64,000 nucleotides of DNA from Bisporella sp. PMI_857 (lineage: Eukaryota > Ascomycota > Leotiomycetes > Helotiales > Helotiaceae), in the NCBI GenBank assembly GCA_021307315.1, contig JAJSPD010000022.1, positions 248,001 through 312,000 of the forward strand. The letters are read 5' to 3'. Shown one piece after another: positions 54,149-64,000 of the stretch; position 1 is the stretch's first letter, and the number at the start of each line of letters is the position of its first letter. Below the pieces are notes generated by a model. That model searched no databases. It saw nothing but the letters and a program-made list of their open reading frames with translations, and was not told the origin of the DNA. Both the position numbers and the translations under genes were made by a program.

Positions 54149-56263
54149 TTAAGATATATCCAACTCTTCCATCTTAGACACTCTTCCACTTTTCATTAAC
54201 TCCCCATTCATAATCCCATGAACGTAAGTCTCACCAATTAATAAGTAACCACCCTCCTCCCTCTCCCTCAGCAAAAATGGCGTCCTCCCACCCATCAACA
54301 AAACCACCAAGTCGCCCTCCCTAACCCCCAGAGTGCCCATCCCCAAGTATCCCTCCTCGGTCGTGAACAAACGTTTATACCCACAAGTCACCCGCACATA
54401 GTCAATCAAAGATCCGACTTCTCCCCATATCGGTCGCCCTGTCGATTTCCTGTTCTCCTCGTGTGCAGTCTGAAGAAGTTGACGGCCTGGGTCACCTTGG
54501 GCGAATAGAATGGCTCGATTTTTCTCGACAAAGAGACGAGCTTCTCGTTGATGCTCTATTGTTAGGGGTTCGCCGGTTACCAGACCTCCGGCAATTAGCG
54601 TCATCCAGATCGCATCGACCAAAGGGTCGTATATCTTCGAGTAATTTGTGTGTCCTAGTTCGCCACAGATCCATACGATCCATTCTTGAAGCTGTTGACT
54701 GGCTACCTTCAATCTGCGGGCGAGTTCATAGCTGCTGGTTGGCCCTTTGATTTTGCCATTCTCCACTTCTTCCTTTGTTGGTAATAATAGATCATCAACG
54801 ACCGCAGAGACTCTGAAACAGATAGTTCCTTTGAGACGCAGTATTCCTGTTTTCTCTGGGTCAGAGAGCAACTCCGCCTTGGTCTCATTTGTTGCATTGA
54901 AATTCTTCTCATCAATGAATCGCCATAGCGTTGTCCCGAACTTTCGAGTTCTCCAGTCAACATTCCAAGAAGGGAGTTCCGGGTCCCTTCTATCATCAAT
55001 CCAGTACGGCAAGTCATCACCAGCCTTATAGGGGTTAAACCACGCGTTCCCAATAATATCCAGGTACCCTGTCCTGCGAATGGACTCTGTCACAACATTT
55101 CCATAAACCCTTGCTACTGTAGCTCCATAATCAGGCAAAATTTTGATCCCCTGATCCCTCACCAAGCCCAACATAGAGAACACCTTGTCCCTTGGATCTG
55201 TACTCTGCGAGCGCTGCGAGAACTCTAAAAGCCGCAAAATATCCGGTTTATTCCCCTCCTTAATTGAAGCTCGCCAGAGATCCATTTGCACCGCCCGTTC
55301 ACAAGGTCTTGCGCTCCCTGTCACCATGCCCACAGTCCTCAACACATCATCAGCAGTGATGAGATCACCCCAAAGCAGTTTGTAAGGCCCAACTTGAATA
55401 TCAACTGCATCAGCACTGCACAACTCCTGGAATACCCATACTCGCTCATACCATTGTCTCCTGAACAACGTGACCATAGCATCATATGTCGTCTTCGGAT
55501 CCGGCAGCGTTGCAAAGGCACGATCCATTCCAGCGGCTAGGGTGTCGAAATCTGGAACATCCATTCTAGAACTCTTCCAGCTCCTTCTAGATTCTAGACT
55601 AGCTCCCGCGGAGGCAATAGCAACCGTAGCTCTTACTCCAAGCTCAGAGTATTGGTCCGCATCGCCTAGCCAGACGAGGACTTTGGCTGATATCTTGTAG
55701 ATATCGGCCATGAGGAGAACTTGCTGTTTACGCTCGCCGTTGTCAGTTTGGTTTATACAAATAGCATCAATCCAGAATATTTGGATATCATCTTCAGAAC
55801 GGATAGCTTTGAGTGCATTGAAAAGATTGCGAGTAACGGAAAGTTCTGTACGTTTTCGCTTCTCCGGTTTCATGGCGTGCTCATATGGTTTGACCACATA
55901 GATGGTGCTTCTGATTTCTTGGTCTCCCCAGACGTAAGAAAGGGCAGTGTATGGCGGTGCATCGTGAATTGTCGTTACGGAAAGCCCCACACAGATGTCT
56001 TGATCGTTGGAGCCAGGAAAGAGTGCAAGGAGCCGAATAGCTTCAGCATTTCTGGCCGGGAGTGGATGATCAACATAGATAGAACTCAAATGCCCAGTCT
56101 CAGGGGAAGACTTGGTGTCTTTTGAATTGGCTGTGGTCGCTGTCGAATTTTGTTCTCTGATTGAGTATCCTGTAGCACTTGCAGGAGGACGAGCCCCACT
56201 CTCATCTCCAGCCCCTAAGTCTTCTCCTGCTGGTGGAAAGGTAAGTAGTGGATGATATGACAT
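54149..56263 (-). CDS. HET-domain protein (HET-6/TOL-like), intact
   Basis: An uninterrupted 704-aa minus-strand frame. The HET domain covers about residues 105-290: PPYTALSYVWGDQEIRSTIY, the FWIDAICINQTDNGERKQQV block, VLVWLGDA and YERVWVFQELCSA. QSTDPRDKVFSMLGLVRDQG follows, a conserved block after the domain in this subfamily. The long C-terminal region ends with EGYLGMGTLGVREGDLVVLL and FLLREREEGGYLLIGETYVH, also standard here. Size and layout match stand-alone HET proteins that control vegetative incompatibility and cell death. It has no intron and no lesion. It differs from the HET domain of NLR2, so it is not its simple duplicate. Confidence 0.95.
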   Translation of the reverse strand: MSYHPLLTFPPAGEDLGAGDESGARPPASATGYSIREQNSTATTANSKDTKSSPETGHLSSIYVDHPLPARNAEAIRLLALFPGSNDQDICVGLSVTTIHDAPPYTALSYVWGDQEIRSTIYVVKPYEHAMKPEKRKRTELSVTRNLFNALKAIRSEDDIQIFWIDAICINQTDNGERKQQVLLMADIYKISAKVLVWLGDADQYSELGVRATVAIASAGASLESRRSWKSSRMDVPDFDTLAAGMDRAFATLPDPKTTYDAMVTLFRRQWYERVWVFQELCSADAVDIQVGPYKLLWGDLITADDVLRTVGMVTGSARPCERAVQMDLWRASIKEGNKPDILRLLEFSQRSQSTDPRDKVFSMLGLVRDQGIKILPDYGATVARVYGNVVTESIRRTGYLDIIGNAWFNPYKAGDDLPYWIDDRRDPELPSWNVDWRTRKFGTTLWRFIDEKNFNATNETKAELLSDPEKTGILRLKGTICFRVSAVVDDLLLPTKEEVENGKIKGPTSSYELARRLKVASQQLQEWIVWICGELGHTNYSKIYDPLVDAIWMTLIAGGLVTGEPLTIEHQREARLFVEKNRAILFAQGDPGRQLLQTAHEENRKSTGRPIWGEVGSLIDYVRVTCGYKRLFTTEEGYLGMGTLGVREGDLVVLLMGGRTPFLLREREEGGYLLIGETYVHGIMNGELMKSGRVSKMEELDIS

Positions 56264-56551
56264 TGTTGAAGGAGCTAGAATGTGCTTTCGGTCAGCGGAT
56301 TTGGTGGGTGCCAGGGCCGGATCTGAGGAGCCAAAAGCGGATGACGTGATTAAGGCACTGGAATCTGCCGCTGGTCAGTCGAATATGTGCGGAAATGCTG
56401 ACAAAAATCCCCAGCGCTGGTAGCGGCAAGTTTGCATGTCTGACAGCATCACTTGGTGAACTTGCTGGGATGTACACGGGGGCAGGAGTCTGTACACAAC
56501 TAGCAGTGGGGCAGGTATAGCCGAAAATATTAAAATCATAGAGTGCTAGGT

Positions 56552-56579
56552 GTGAAGCCGATTTCGAATCCCACTGTAA
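56552..56579 (+). repeat. Short dispersed motif E, copy 3
   Basis: TGTGAAGCCGATTTCGAATC then CCACTGTA. This copy is closest to a B-box consensus (TTCGAATCCC). Confidence 0.6.
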
Positions 56580-56671
56580 AAAGGCGAATTGCGCATAGCG
56601 AGTTTTTAGTAACTTATTTAATAAGTGCGGGGTAGGCCATGTGAGTACTGTGGCTTGTAACCAGTGTAGGA

Positions 56672-56790
56672 AAATCAATTATAATCAATTTACTAGACCC
56701 GTAATCATAATCATAATCAAAATAAAAAACTATAATCAAAATCAAAATCAAAATCAAGGATTATAATTGATTATAATTGATTTAAAAGTG
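56672..56790. repeat. AT-rich simple repeat (AATCAA / TTGATT)
   Basis: Runs of AATCAT and AATCAAA on one side and GATTATAATTGATT on the other make a partly self-complementary block. Confidence 0.8.
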
Positions 56791-56879
56791 GATCCGACAC
56801 GTGATTTCACTATTAAAATTTAATTTTATTATGAATCTGTTACAGCATACGCTGAGCATTTACAAATACAATAAGCAAC

Positions 56880-57052
56880 TGTCACGGCACGAGCTGTGGA
56901 TCTACAGATACAGAGGGCAGCTGTGGTACTATACGAGAATCTATAGCTAAGGAAGGAAGAGGAGCTCGAGGAGAGCAGGCTATATATACACGAGGCGCTC
57001 TGAAAGCTCGCCTAATATAGGTCACGTGTGCTTAGGAGCACGGGACGTAACA
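56880..57052 (-). repeat. 3' LTR of the minus-strand gypsy element
   Basis: 173 bp. On the minus strand it starts TGTTACGTCCCG and ends GTGCCGTGACA. Relatives are the solo LTRs at 38831 and 14201. Confidence 0.9.
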
Positions 57053-57090
57053 TCACCCCCCCCTCCGGAAAAAGCTCGCCCTCGAGCTTT

Positions 57091-60000
57091 AGGAGCAAGG
57101 CAAGTTACTATCTAAGTAGTCGTAGTTGTCAATACCCATTTCCCAGGCTTTAATCCAATTCTCTAGCCTCAGAGGCGGCCCTACCACGCTCGGGTTCCGT
57201 AGGTAGAACGCTCTCAATAAGTGAGGAGCGTACTTCAAGTCAAAAGCTGAGTACCACTCGGGTCTTCTTCCCAGCCTACCCAGCGAGCTCTGTACTTAAG
57301 CTTCCCACGTTCCAGTTTGCAAGCCAGCACTTCTTCCAGTTCCCACTCCAGCTCGTCCTGGACCACAATTGGCTCAGCCTTTTCCGCGACTTGTCCTAGC
57401 AAAAAAGCATCTTTTGCTTTACGCAATCGGTCGGCTAAGAACACAGAGTGTATTTTCATAAAGCTCGAGAGCCCTAATCGGAAAAAGTGGCCTTCTTGAG
57501 CGATAATAAGCCAAGGACCCTCCATTTGAGAGTCGAGCTTAGCACTAAGTCGTTCTTTGCGCCAGTTTTTTGCTAGCACGTACACATAATCATCCACGCC
57601 GAAATCCACTAATCGACGGCGTTTGTTAGCGCTTCTAGCATAGACTTCCTGTGTTCGTTGCAAGCACTCTTTAGCTTTCTCTTATGCTTTGTGCATTTTT
57701 TGCGCGTATACTTGAGCTTCCTCCCGGTTGAGCTTCTCTCGTGCGTTCTTTAGCGTTTTTTCCGCGAGTTCCTAGTTCCAAAACGTGTTCGGCTTGTAGC
57801 CGTATTGAACTTCAAACGGAAACATCATTTCTAGGCTTTCGTGCGGTAACGTGAGCTGCGCGTAGTCTACCATAAAAATCAGCTCCGGCCAGTCGTCCTA
57901 GTAGTAATTAATAAAAGGCCTAAGCCGTAAGTCAATATACTGGTTAACGATCTCTGTTTAGCCGTTTGTCTGGAGATAATATGCTATAAAAAGCTTCAGC
58001 TTCACTCTTAAAATGCGCGTGAACTTGTTCCAAAACGATGAAATAAACTAAAGGCCTTTGTCCGACACTATTGTCTGTAAAGCTCCGTAACGGCAATAAA
58101 TACGCTCGATGTACATGCGAGCCATATTTCGGGCATTTGCCGACTTTGAACAAAGAATCGATACAGCTTGTTTGCAAAATCTGTCGACTACTACAAAAAG
58201 GTTGTCGAGCCCGTTTTTTGCCGCAAAGAATGACTTATAATCCATAAACACGTGTTGCCAAAGTCGGTCGAGGATAAAGAGCGAGTGTAAATAGCCAAGC
58301 GTGCAGTCGCGTAGTACAGTTGCTTTCCGGCATGCTCTACAGGAGTAGACGTAATCGGACACGTCGCTTGAAAAACCTTTCCACCAGTAGTTCCGAGCAA
58401 CAAAGAGCTTCGTTTTAAAGATTCCTGGGTGCGCTGTCGACACTTGAGCATAGACCTCATTTAAAAGCTGTGCGCGGAGCGTTTTTTTTGTCGGCACTAC
58501 AAGCTTTCTTTGCCACAAAAGCAACCCGTTCTTTAGCTCCCAGTTTTAGGCTCCAGCACGAGTTTAGGCACGCATAAGCTCCAGCTCGGTGCTTTTTTTG
58601 TTTGCTATAAGCAACTAGCTTACTAGATCAAAGTTCCCAAGAGCAAAATAGTCTATTTCCGAACGCTTAGCCTAGCTTAAAAAAAAGTCCTCCTTGAGTA
58701 CAGCTACAAGTAACTCAGCCAAAATACGAAGATCTACTCGGTCGGAGCCTAGCAAAACTTGGTCGCAAGTTTCCTTTTTTAGAGCGTTCTAAAAAGCTAC
58801 GTCTTGCTCTTTCTTTGTTAAAGCATCCGCTTTTTCGTTAGCTTTTCCTGGGCGGTACATAATATTAAAGTAAAACTCAGAAAGCACTTCCGCTCAACGA
58901 GCCTGGCGAGCATTCAGCGCTTTGCTTGTCATGAAATACTCGAGTGCTTTATAATTAGTAAGCACTTGAATAAAGAAAGTAGTGCTCGCTAGGTCCGCTC
59001 GCCACTGTGTTAGCGAGCGTACAATAGCTAGCATTTTTTTGTTATGCACTTGATAATTAAGCTCCGTAAAGGCCATAGTTTTCGAAAAGTACTCTATAGG
59101 GAGCTATAGATCTTCAGGGCTTTTGCGTTGTAAAAGCACTCCCGCTATAACTCCGTCGCTCGCGTCTGTTTCTACTAAGCTTTCAAGTTCGTAGTCGTAG
59201 TACTGCAGCACAAGAACGGCTGTCAAAGACTTTTTAAGCAACGCAAATGCTTTTTGGCAGTTTTTGTCAAACTTAAAAGAAACATTTTTTCTTGTGAGCT
59301 GCGTCAAAAGAATGCTAAACGCCCGTAATCCTTAATAAAACGCCGGTAAAAATTGCAAAATCCCAGAAACGACTGTACGCTGCGCACATTAGTTAGCTGA
59401 GCCCAGGAAACGATAGCCGAAATTTTTTCAAAGTCTACTTCGATACTTTTTGTTGTAACTATAAAGCCTAGATACTTAGTACGAGTCACGTGGAACTCTG
59501 TTTTCCGAATGTCCACTTGCAAGCCGGCGGCTTGTAGCCGATCGAAAACTTTGCGGACATGTTCCACGTGCTCGCGCTTGCTGTTAAAGAAAATCAAAAT
59601 ATTATTTAAGTAAGCTGTGCAAAAGTTATTTAAATAGTCGAAAAGCACGCTGTTCATATACTTCTAATACGTGGCCGGGCCGTTCGTCAGGCCAAAAAAA
59701 AGCACTTTGCACTTGTAAGAGCTATAGCGTGTGCGGAACGTTGTAAGCTTTTCTGAGTCAGGATTTATGCGTATACGGTAGAACGCTTGGCGAATATCAA
59801 GCTTAGTGTAGATTTTAGCTTTCGCCAGGCGTGCTAGCGTTTCGTCGATCAAAAAAAGCAAGTGTTGATTTTTCCGAGTGATCGAGTTAAGCTTGCGGTA
59901 ATCAATACAAAAACGGAGGCTTCCATCTTTTTTTTTGACGAAAAAGACGAAGGACGCAAAAAAAGCTTGGCTTTCGACGATAAAGCCTTTACTCAAATTT

Positions 60001-61142
60001 TCGAGCAAGTACTTTTTAACAGCGAAAAGCTTTTCCGTAGTCATTTTGTAGAAAAAGCTGTAGCTCAAAGAATTTGGCTTTATAAGCTCGATTTTGTAGT
60101 TTACTCCAGGACGCAGCGGAAGTATTTCGTTAAAAGCTCTTTTCGAGAACGCACTAAAACGATCTCGATAAAACTTAAAAACTTTAGCTTAAACGAGAGT
60201 TTCGTCTTTACTGTAGTCCAGCTTTTTTATTGATACGTAGTTCTCTGAATCAAAGAAGTTGCGAGCTTGGATTTTCCGTTTTTCCAGGATCTGATCGATT
60301 TCATACAAGTTTGTTGCAAACACCAAATTGCTTTTTCGACGCGTATGGAGCGTGAATGCGGGTGCGCTAATAAGCGCTATATCTACGCTTAGCAAAGTCT
60401 TGTCGACAGCTGCTTTCGCCGAAGTAGCGAGCTTGATACTGTTTTGTTCCGAGAACAGGAATGGCTGCCAGGGCTTGGTTAGTGCTGAAAGGACGACCAG
60501 TGGCTCGAGCGCTTCGCGCTGGCGGCTGGGAAGCGCGCGAGCATTGTACTGAGAGCTGGGGCGCGCGCGAGCTTCGCGCTGGGGGATAGAAAGTGCTTGA
60601 GCTTTGTCAGTATTACTGGGAAGCGCGCGAGCTTCGTGCTGGGGAGTGGGGAGCTCTTCCAGCACTGGCTTCGGGGGCTCGTCGAGCTGAACAGGTCTTG
60701 CCAGGATCGAGGAAACGATCAAAGGCTTTTGCACACGGCGTTGTAAAGCTTCGCGCTCAGCGATAGCTTGTTTTGCGTCGCGCCTGTCCGCATCTTCCTG
60801 TGCGCTTTCGTCGAGCACTTAAAGAGCGAGCGAGGATTGAGTGACGAGAATGAGCCTGTCGAAGAATTCTGTAAAAGAAAGGCAATTCGGCCACTTGATG
60901 ATTCTATTTTTGACACTTAACCAAACGTTTTGTTGTTCTAGCTATTTACGCCCAATAATCACGTCGTAAAAACCCAGATTAGCAATAAAAAAAAGCTGTT
61001 TCGAAAAACGTCTTTCGTCGACAGCAAAAAAAAGTAATATAACGTCGGTAATAAGCTCCGCGCGCTCGCCGTCGAAGCCTTTTACTTTAATAAAAAAAGG
61101 AAGTTGGAGACGTCGAGCTCCGCACTTAGTAATTAGCTGCTC
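57091..61142 (-). pseudogene. Gypsy pol: protease, RT, RNase H, integrase, chromodomain; many stops
   Basis: In coding order: protease-like segment (FFAVDERRFSKQLFFIANLG, YDVIIGRK); Pro/Arg-rich linker; reverse transcriptase (FVKKKDGSLRFCIDYRKLN, IYTKLDIRQAFYRIRI), whose catalytic box reads AYLNNILIF instead of YLDD (about 59606-59601); RNase H (ETDASDGVIAGVLLQRK); integrase (HPGIFKTKLFVARNYWW, MDYKSFF); and chromodomain (KYRARWVGWEEDP). Two frameshifts (near 59305 and 57262) and well over ten stops occur. Where relatives allow assignment the stops replace Trp or Gln, for example GRK-stop-LEQQ, ATY-stop-KYMN and TNG-stop-TEIVNQY. It is a dead element with a RIP-like signature. Confidence 0.92.
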
Positions 61143-61145
61143 GGC

Positions 61146-61405
61146 TGTAACAACCGGTATGCCCAAGGTGCGGCACGAAGGTCATGGCACAGGAGCAAAG
61201 GATGGCGATCAGGGTATGAGGGGTTTCAGAGCCGATACGGGGGAGAGTTGGAGTCGCCTACATAAAGGGCCTGCTCCCACTCTCTACCGTGGTTCCTCAT
61301 GTTTTTGTATCCTTCGTAGGTAGACCTATAAGGCAATCACTATCAGCCTATTGTACGCACTCCCATATGCCTCTATTCTAGCCCGTGATTCCTTGCGTCG
61401 TTACA
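61146..61405 (+). repeat. 5' LTR of the younger Ty3 element
   Basis: 260 bp, TGTAACAACCGG to CGTCGTTACA, same length as the solo LTR at 509-768 and clearly the same family with scattered differences. I did not recognise a standard tRNA primer-binding site in TTATACAAAAACATCGACTC just after it. Confidence 0.93.
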
Positions 61406-61751
61406 TTATACAAAAACATCGACTCAGCCGGGGACGGCCTCTTTATAATATCCCATTTTCGAGTTTATTCTACCATACCGGACCTGATTCGGTGCAAAGT
61501 CATATCAGATATCCTCAAATAGCCGAGATTCCAGAGATCTCTCGGACAGCTGGTGAGCCTGGGTTTGGTTCAGCGCGTGCAGCCAGTAAAAATCGTCGTG
61601 GAGACGTCAAGGAGGATATCAGAGATCCTTCAAGAACCCCCTTTGCGCAGAGGAAATTGCGGACAGAAAACAAGCAGCAACAGGCTAACCGGAAACTTGT
61701 TCTTCTATACACCTCATACTCACCACCGAATCCCCACCGACATAGGTCATT
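61406..61751 (+). other. 5' leader of the Ty3 element
   Basis: Untranslated leader between LTR and gag. Overlapping frames here are not recognised as proteins. Confidence 0.6.
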
Positions 61752-63131
61752 ATGTCGACACAACCACAGGACTACGTTCCAGCCGACGGAGCGCAGGACA
61801 GTCAGACTCTTCCAGGAGAGTCAACCTCTACTCAGATGCCCTTTTCATCTAGATCCCGTACAACTCAACGTGCGCGAGATCTTCGCAACTACAGCAATCC
61901 TGATGAAATGCGCGGCATTATTCAATCATTGGAAACAAGAGCAAGCGACGCGGAACGCATACAGCAGGACAATCGCGCGGAGTTCCTTGCTCTGCAAAAC
62001 TCAATTGCAGAGCTAACTCGGCTAACTGCCCAATTAGTCCAAGATCAGAACAGACGCCGACCCGCTGTGGATCCGTTGCATCACCAAGATGAAACGCCAC
62101 GTTCCAGAGCTTCAAGCTTGCGACAACTATCAAGGGATGGTTCTCCACACGGAGCCAGCCATTCAAACCACTCTCAGGATCAGCCACAAAGAACTCCTGA
62201 CGCTGATCAGACCTCTACCCTCTCTCGCCCTAGAAAGACGGAGCTGACGGAAAAGATAGATCCCCTAGACAAAGGAGATAGTCCTACTTACCATCAATGG
62301 GAAGCTTCTATCCGGGATCGTTTAGTAGTCAACTCTGACCACTATCCGACAATTCATTCTCAAAGAGCTTTAGTGTGGGGAGCAACCAAAGGACGGGCCA
62401 AAGGATACTTGGAAGACATTTACTTGTCTGAAGAAGGTTTCAACAACGCGGAAGAGATGTTAGAGCTTTTGGCTACTTACTATCTGACCGGGCATGAAAC
62501 AGAGGAAGCGCGGAACGAGTTTCATGATATGAGGATGGGAAGCGCTAGCTACGCTGGTGAAACGTTCCCCCAGTTCAAGGCCAGATTCCTCAGTCTAGCT
62601 ACCAAAGGAAAGATAAGCAAAGCGGAATGGTTCTCCTTTATGTGGACCAAAATATCGAACTCCCTCCGACTCGCCTCCGTGGGTTTCAAGCACCAATGGA
62701 AGGGAGATTTCACGGAGATGATACACGCTTTGACAGCTATTGACATGGAGACTCGTAGAATCGCTCAGCTGAACACTTTCTACACCAAAAGAGCTTACAA
62801 AACGGAAAAGCCAACTGCGGAAAAACCTTCATCAACACCAAAAACTTCGGTTGTAGCTACCACGGGTGCACGGAACCCTGGATCGGGTACTTATCCCTTC
62901 CGACACAGATCTTCTACCCCTGCTGGAAAAACTTCTGCTACTCCTTACTCTACCGACTCGCCCAAGGCAACAACAGAGAAGACGTGTTTCAAGTGCGGAA
63001 AGCCTGGACACTTCGCCAATGAATGCCCACAAGGACCTGCGATCAGAGAGATTGTCGGAGAGGATGCGGAACAGGAAGGACTAGTGGAGGATGAAGAGCA
63101 TGGAGATCAAGAGGAAAACGACGAGGCCTAG
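61752..63131 (+). CDS. Ty3/gypsy Gag with CCHC zinc knuckle
   Basis: The 459-aa frame is intact. The N-terminal third is polar with a coiled-coil-like stretch (MRGIIQSLETRASDAERIQQ). The middle holds the retrotransposon gag/capsid region (YHQWEASIRDRLVVN, WFSFMWTKISNSLRLA). The C-terminus has one zinc knuckle CFKCGKPGHFANEC (about 62985-63026) that would bind the element RNA, then an acidic tail. It assembles the cytoplasmic virus-like particle. It ends at TAG 63129-63131, overlapping the pol frame. Confidence 0.94.
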   Translation: MSTQPQDYVPADGAQDSQTLPGESTSTQMPFSSRSRTTQRARDLRNYSNPDEMRGIIQSLETRASDAERIQQDNRAEFLALQNSIAELTRLTAQLVQDQNRRRPAVDPLHHQDETPRSRASSLRQLSRDGSPHGASHSNHSQDQPQRTPDADQTSTLSRPRKTELTEKIDPLDKGDSPTYHQWEASIRDRLVVNSDHYPTIHSQRALVWGATKGRAKGYLEDIYLSEEGFNNAEEMLELLATYYLTGHETEEARNEFHDMRMGSASYAGETFPQFKARFLSLATKGKISKAEWFSFMWTKISNSLRLASVGFKHQWKGDFTEMIHALTAIDMETRRIAQLNTFYTKRAYKTEKPTAEKPSSTPKTSVVATTGARNPGSGTYPFRHRSSTPAGKTSATPYSTDSPKATTEKTCFKCGKPGHFANECPQGPAIREIVGEDAEQEGLVEDEEHGDQEENDEA

Positions 63132-64000
63132 GCAAAGGCTCGTTCCTAGGCCTACGCAAATGTGATCTGTCAAAGCTGGACTTGACAAAATTGATGGGTG
63201 GCAAACAGTTTTTAGTTTCTTGCAAGCTTAGCATGAATGGAACTGGAATTTCATTGCACTCATTGGCAGACACAGGAGCAAATGGTTACCTTTTCATCAA
63301 TCGTCCTCTTGCAATACGTTTATCTAATGCCCTTAGCACTCCTATCCGACAACTACCCTACTCTGTGCCAATCAGAGGATTTCAGAAGAAGATATCTAGT
63401 CGCGTGTCTCAATACATTCGCCTACACCTGACTATTGATGGTCGGCGGATATACAATTGCCCCTTTGTGATTCTGGACCTGGGAAATCAAGACGCTATCA
63501 TCGGTAACAAGTGGTTGAGTCATTTCAAGATCAAATTGGACTCAGCTCGGAGTCGACTTATTTGGCCTTCCGAATACCCCCCGACCAAGTTGTGGTCCAG
63601 GGAACTGATGATCCCTTATGAATCCCGGAAACTTATCAACAGTCATAGCGATCACCAAGTGGATGCAGACAGAAGAAATCAAGCGCTAGAAGTGGAGGAA
63701 GTGCGGCGGATGAGAAGATCACGTCCTATCCCAATAGCACTCATCCGGAGCTCTGTACTCCGAGCCCCCTCCGAATCCTATACGAGAACCCTCCGACTCC
63801 AAAGGAAGGTGAAAGCACAATCCCCAAAGCCTTCTAAAATAGTCGACATTTGTCAGATTAGCGCCAACGCGCTACACTTCAACATGAAATCAAGTGGCAC
63901 TGAGTTCTTCCAAACCAGCCTGTACGAGATAGATCGGATTATTGAGGAATTGGAAGCTGCGGAGGATATAGAAACCGAACAGCTGATCCGTCTCAGACTA
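63095..64000 (+). CDS. Ty3/gypsy Pol, 5' part (aspartic protease), continues past the window
   Basis: The frame is open from 63095 to the window end and lies -1 to gag, overlapping it by 37 bp, so expression by -1 frameshifting is expected. The protease has the active-site motif SLADTGANGYLF (near 63265, Asp intact) and the second conserved block DAIIGNKWLSHFKI near 63490. A charged linker follows. Reverse transcriptase lies beyond 64000. No perfect X-XXY-YYZ slippery heptamer is present in the overlap; GGAAAAC at 63113-63119 is the nearest. Confidence 0.9.

Larger units (their letters stand above)
56264..56879. other. Intergenic, promoter of the HET gene and AT-rich repeat
   Basis: No protein frame is recognised. 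Motif E copy 3 lies at about 56552 and an AATCAA-type simple repeat at 56672-56790. Confidence 0.5.
56880..61145 (-). mobile_element. Chromodomain-type Ty3/gypsy element, decayed, 5' part displaced
   Basis: Minus-strand element. The 3' LTR is 56880-57052 and the polypurine tract (reverse complement GGAGGGGGGG) abuts it at 57053-57066. Coding runs from protease near 61140 down to a C-terminal chromodomain near 57260. The 5' LTR and gag are absent because a plus-strand Ty3 element begins at 61146; they may continue beyond the window. Confidence 0.92.
61146..64000 (+). mobile_element. Younger Ty3/gypsy element, 5' part, nested in the older one
   Basis: It begins with the LTR at 61146 and continues through gag into pol past the window end. 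All coding sequence seen is open. It interrupts the protease end of the minus-strand element. The bases before it, TCGGC (61141-61145), should recur after its 3' LTR. Confidence 0.93.

Overview
The window looks like an accessory, transposon-rich segment of a filamentous ascomycete (Pezizomycotina) genome. The signs are short GT-AG introns (41-80 nt) with CTAAY-type branch points, families typical of these fungi (HET domain, NB-ARC/TPR NLRs, LaeA-like methyltransferase, P450, 8-Cys surface protein), and C-to-T type decay in several transposons that resembles repeat-induced point mutation (RIP). I cannot name the species.

Layout. 0-5 kb is a graveyard: a solo Ty3 LTR with a perfect target duplication, and fragments of a HET gene, a AAA+ ATPase, a SUR7/PalI-like gene and a MULE transposase. 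3.9-8.0 kb holds an apparently intact LaeA-like methyltransferase and an intact 8-exon cytochrome P450, transcribed divergently with a decayed Copia LTR between them. 8-25 kb is sparse. It has a small secreted protein built on a GroEL/Hsp60 fragment, two related unknown minus-strand segments, a Cys-rich surface protein, a broken F-box/ankyrin gene, a GNAT acetyltransferase, an FMN-binding PaiB-like protein, broken hydrolase and MYND genes, and a small Cys-rich protein.

26.5-50 kb is the main feature: three NLR (STAND) genes on the same strand. Each has a different N-terminal effector domain (nucleoside phosphorylase, HET, patatin) on an NB-ARC plus TPR scaffold. The HET gene is intact (1234 codons over three exons). 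The PNP and patatin genes are full length but each carries one in-frame TAG at or near the NB-ARC/TPR boundary; the PNP gene has also lost its Walker B aspartates. The HET and patatin NLRs share NB-ARC, TPR, C-terminal tail and a promoter block but not the effector domain, which points to effector swapping. A HeLo-like membrane protein (51-52 kb) and a 704-aa HET protein (54-56 kb) follow, so this is an incompatibility/innate-immunity cluster.

Between and around the NLRs are a complete Copia element (LTRs one base apart, internal frame carrying 21 stops and no frameshift), a Tc1/mariner element with a solo LTR inside it, a MITE, and a repeat found beside all three NLRs. The right end is a decayed minus-strand chromo-type Ty3/gypsy element cut by a younger plus-strand Ty3 element whose gag and protease are intact and whose pol runs off the window. 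No tRNA, rRNA or CRISPR was recognised.
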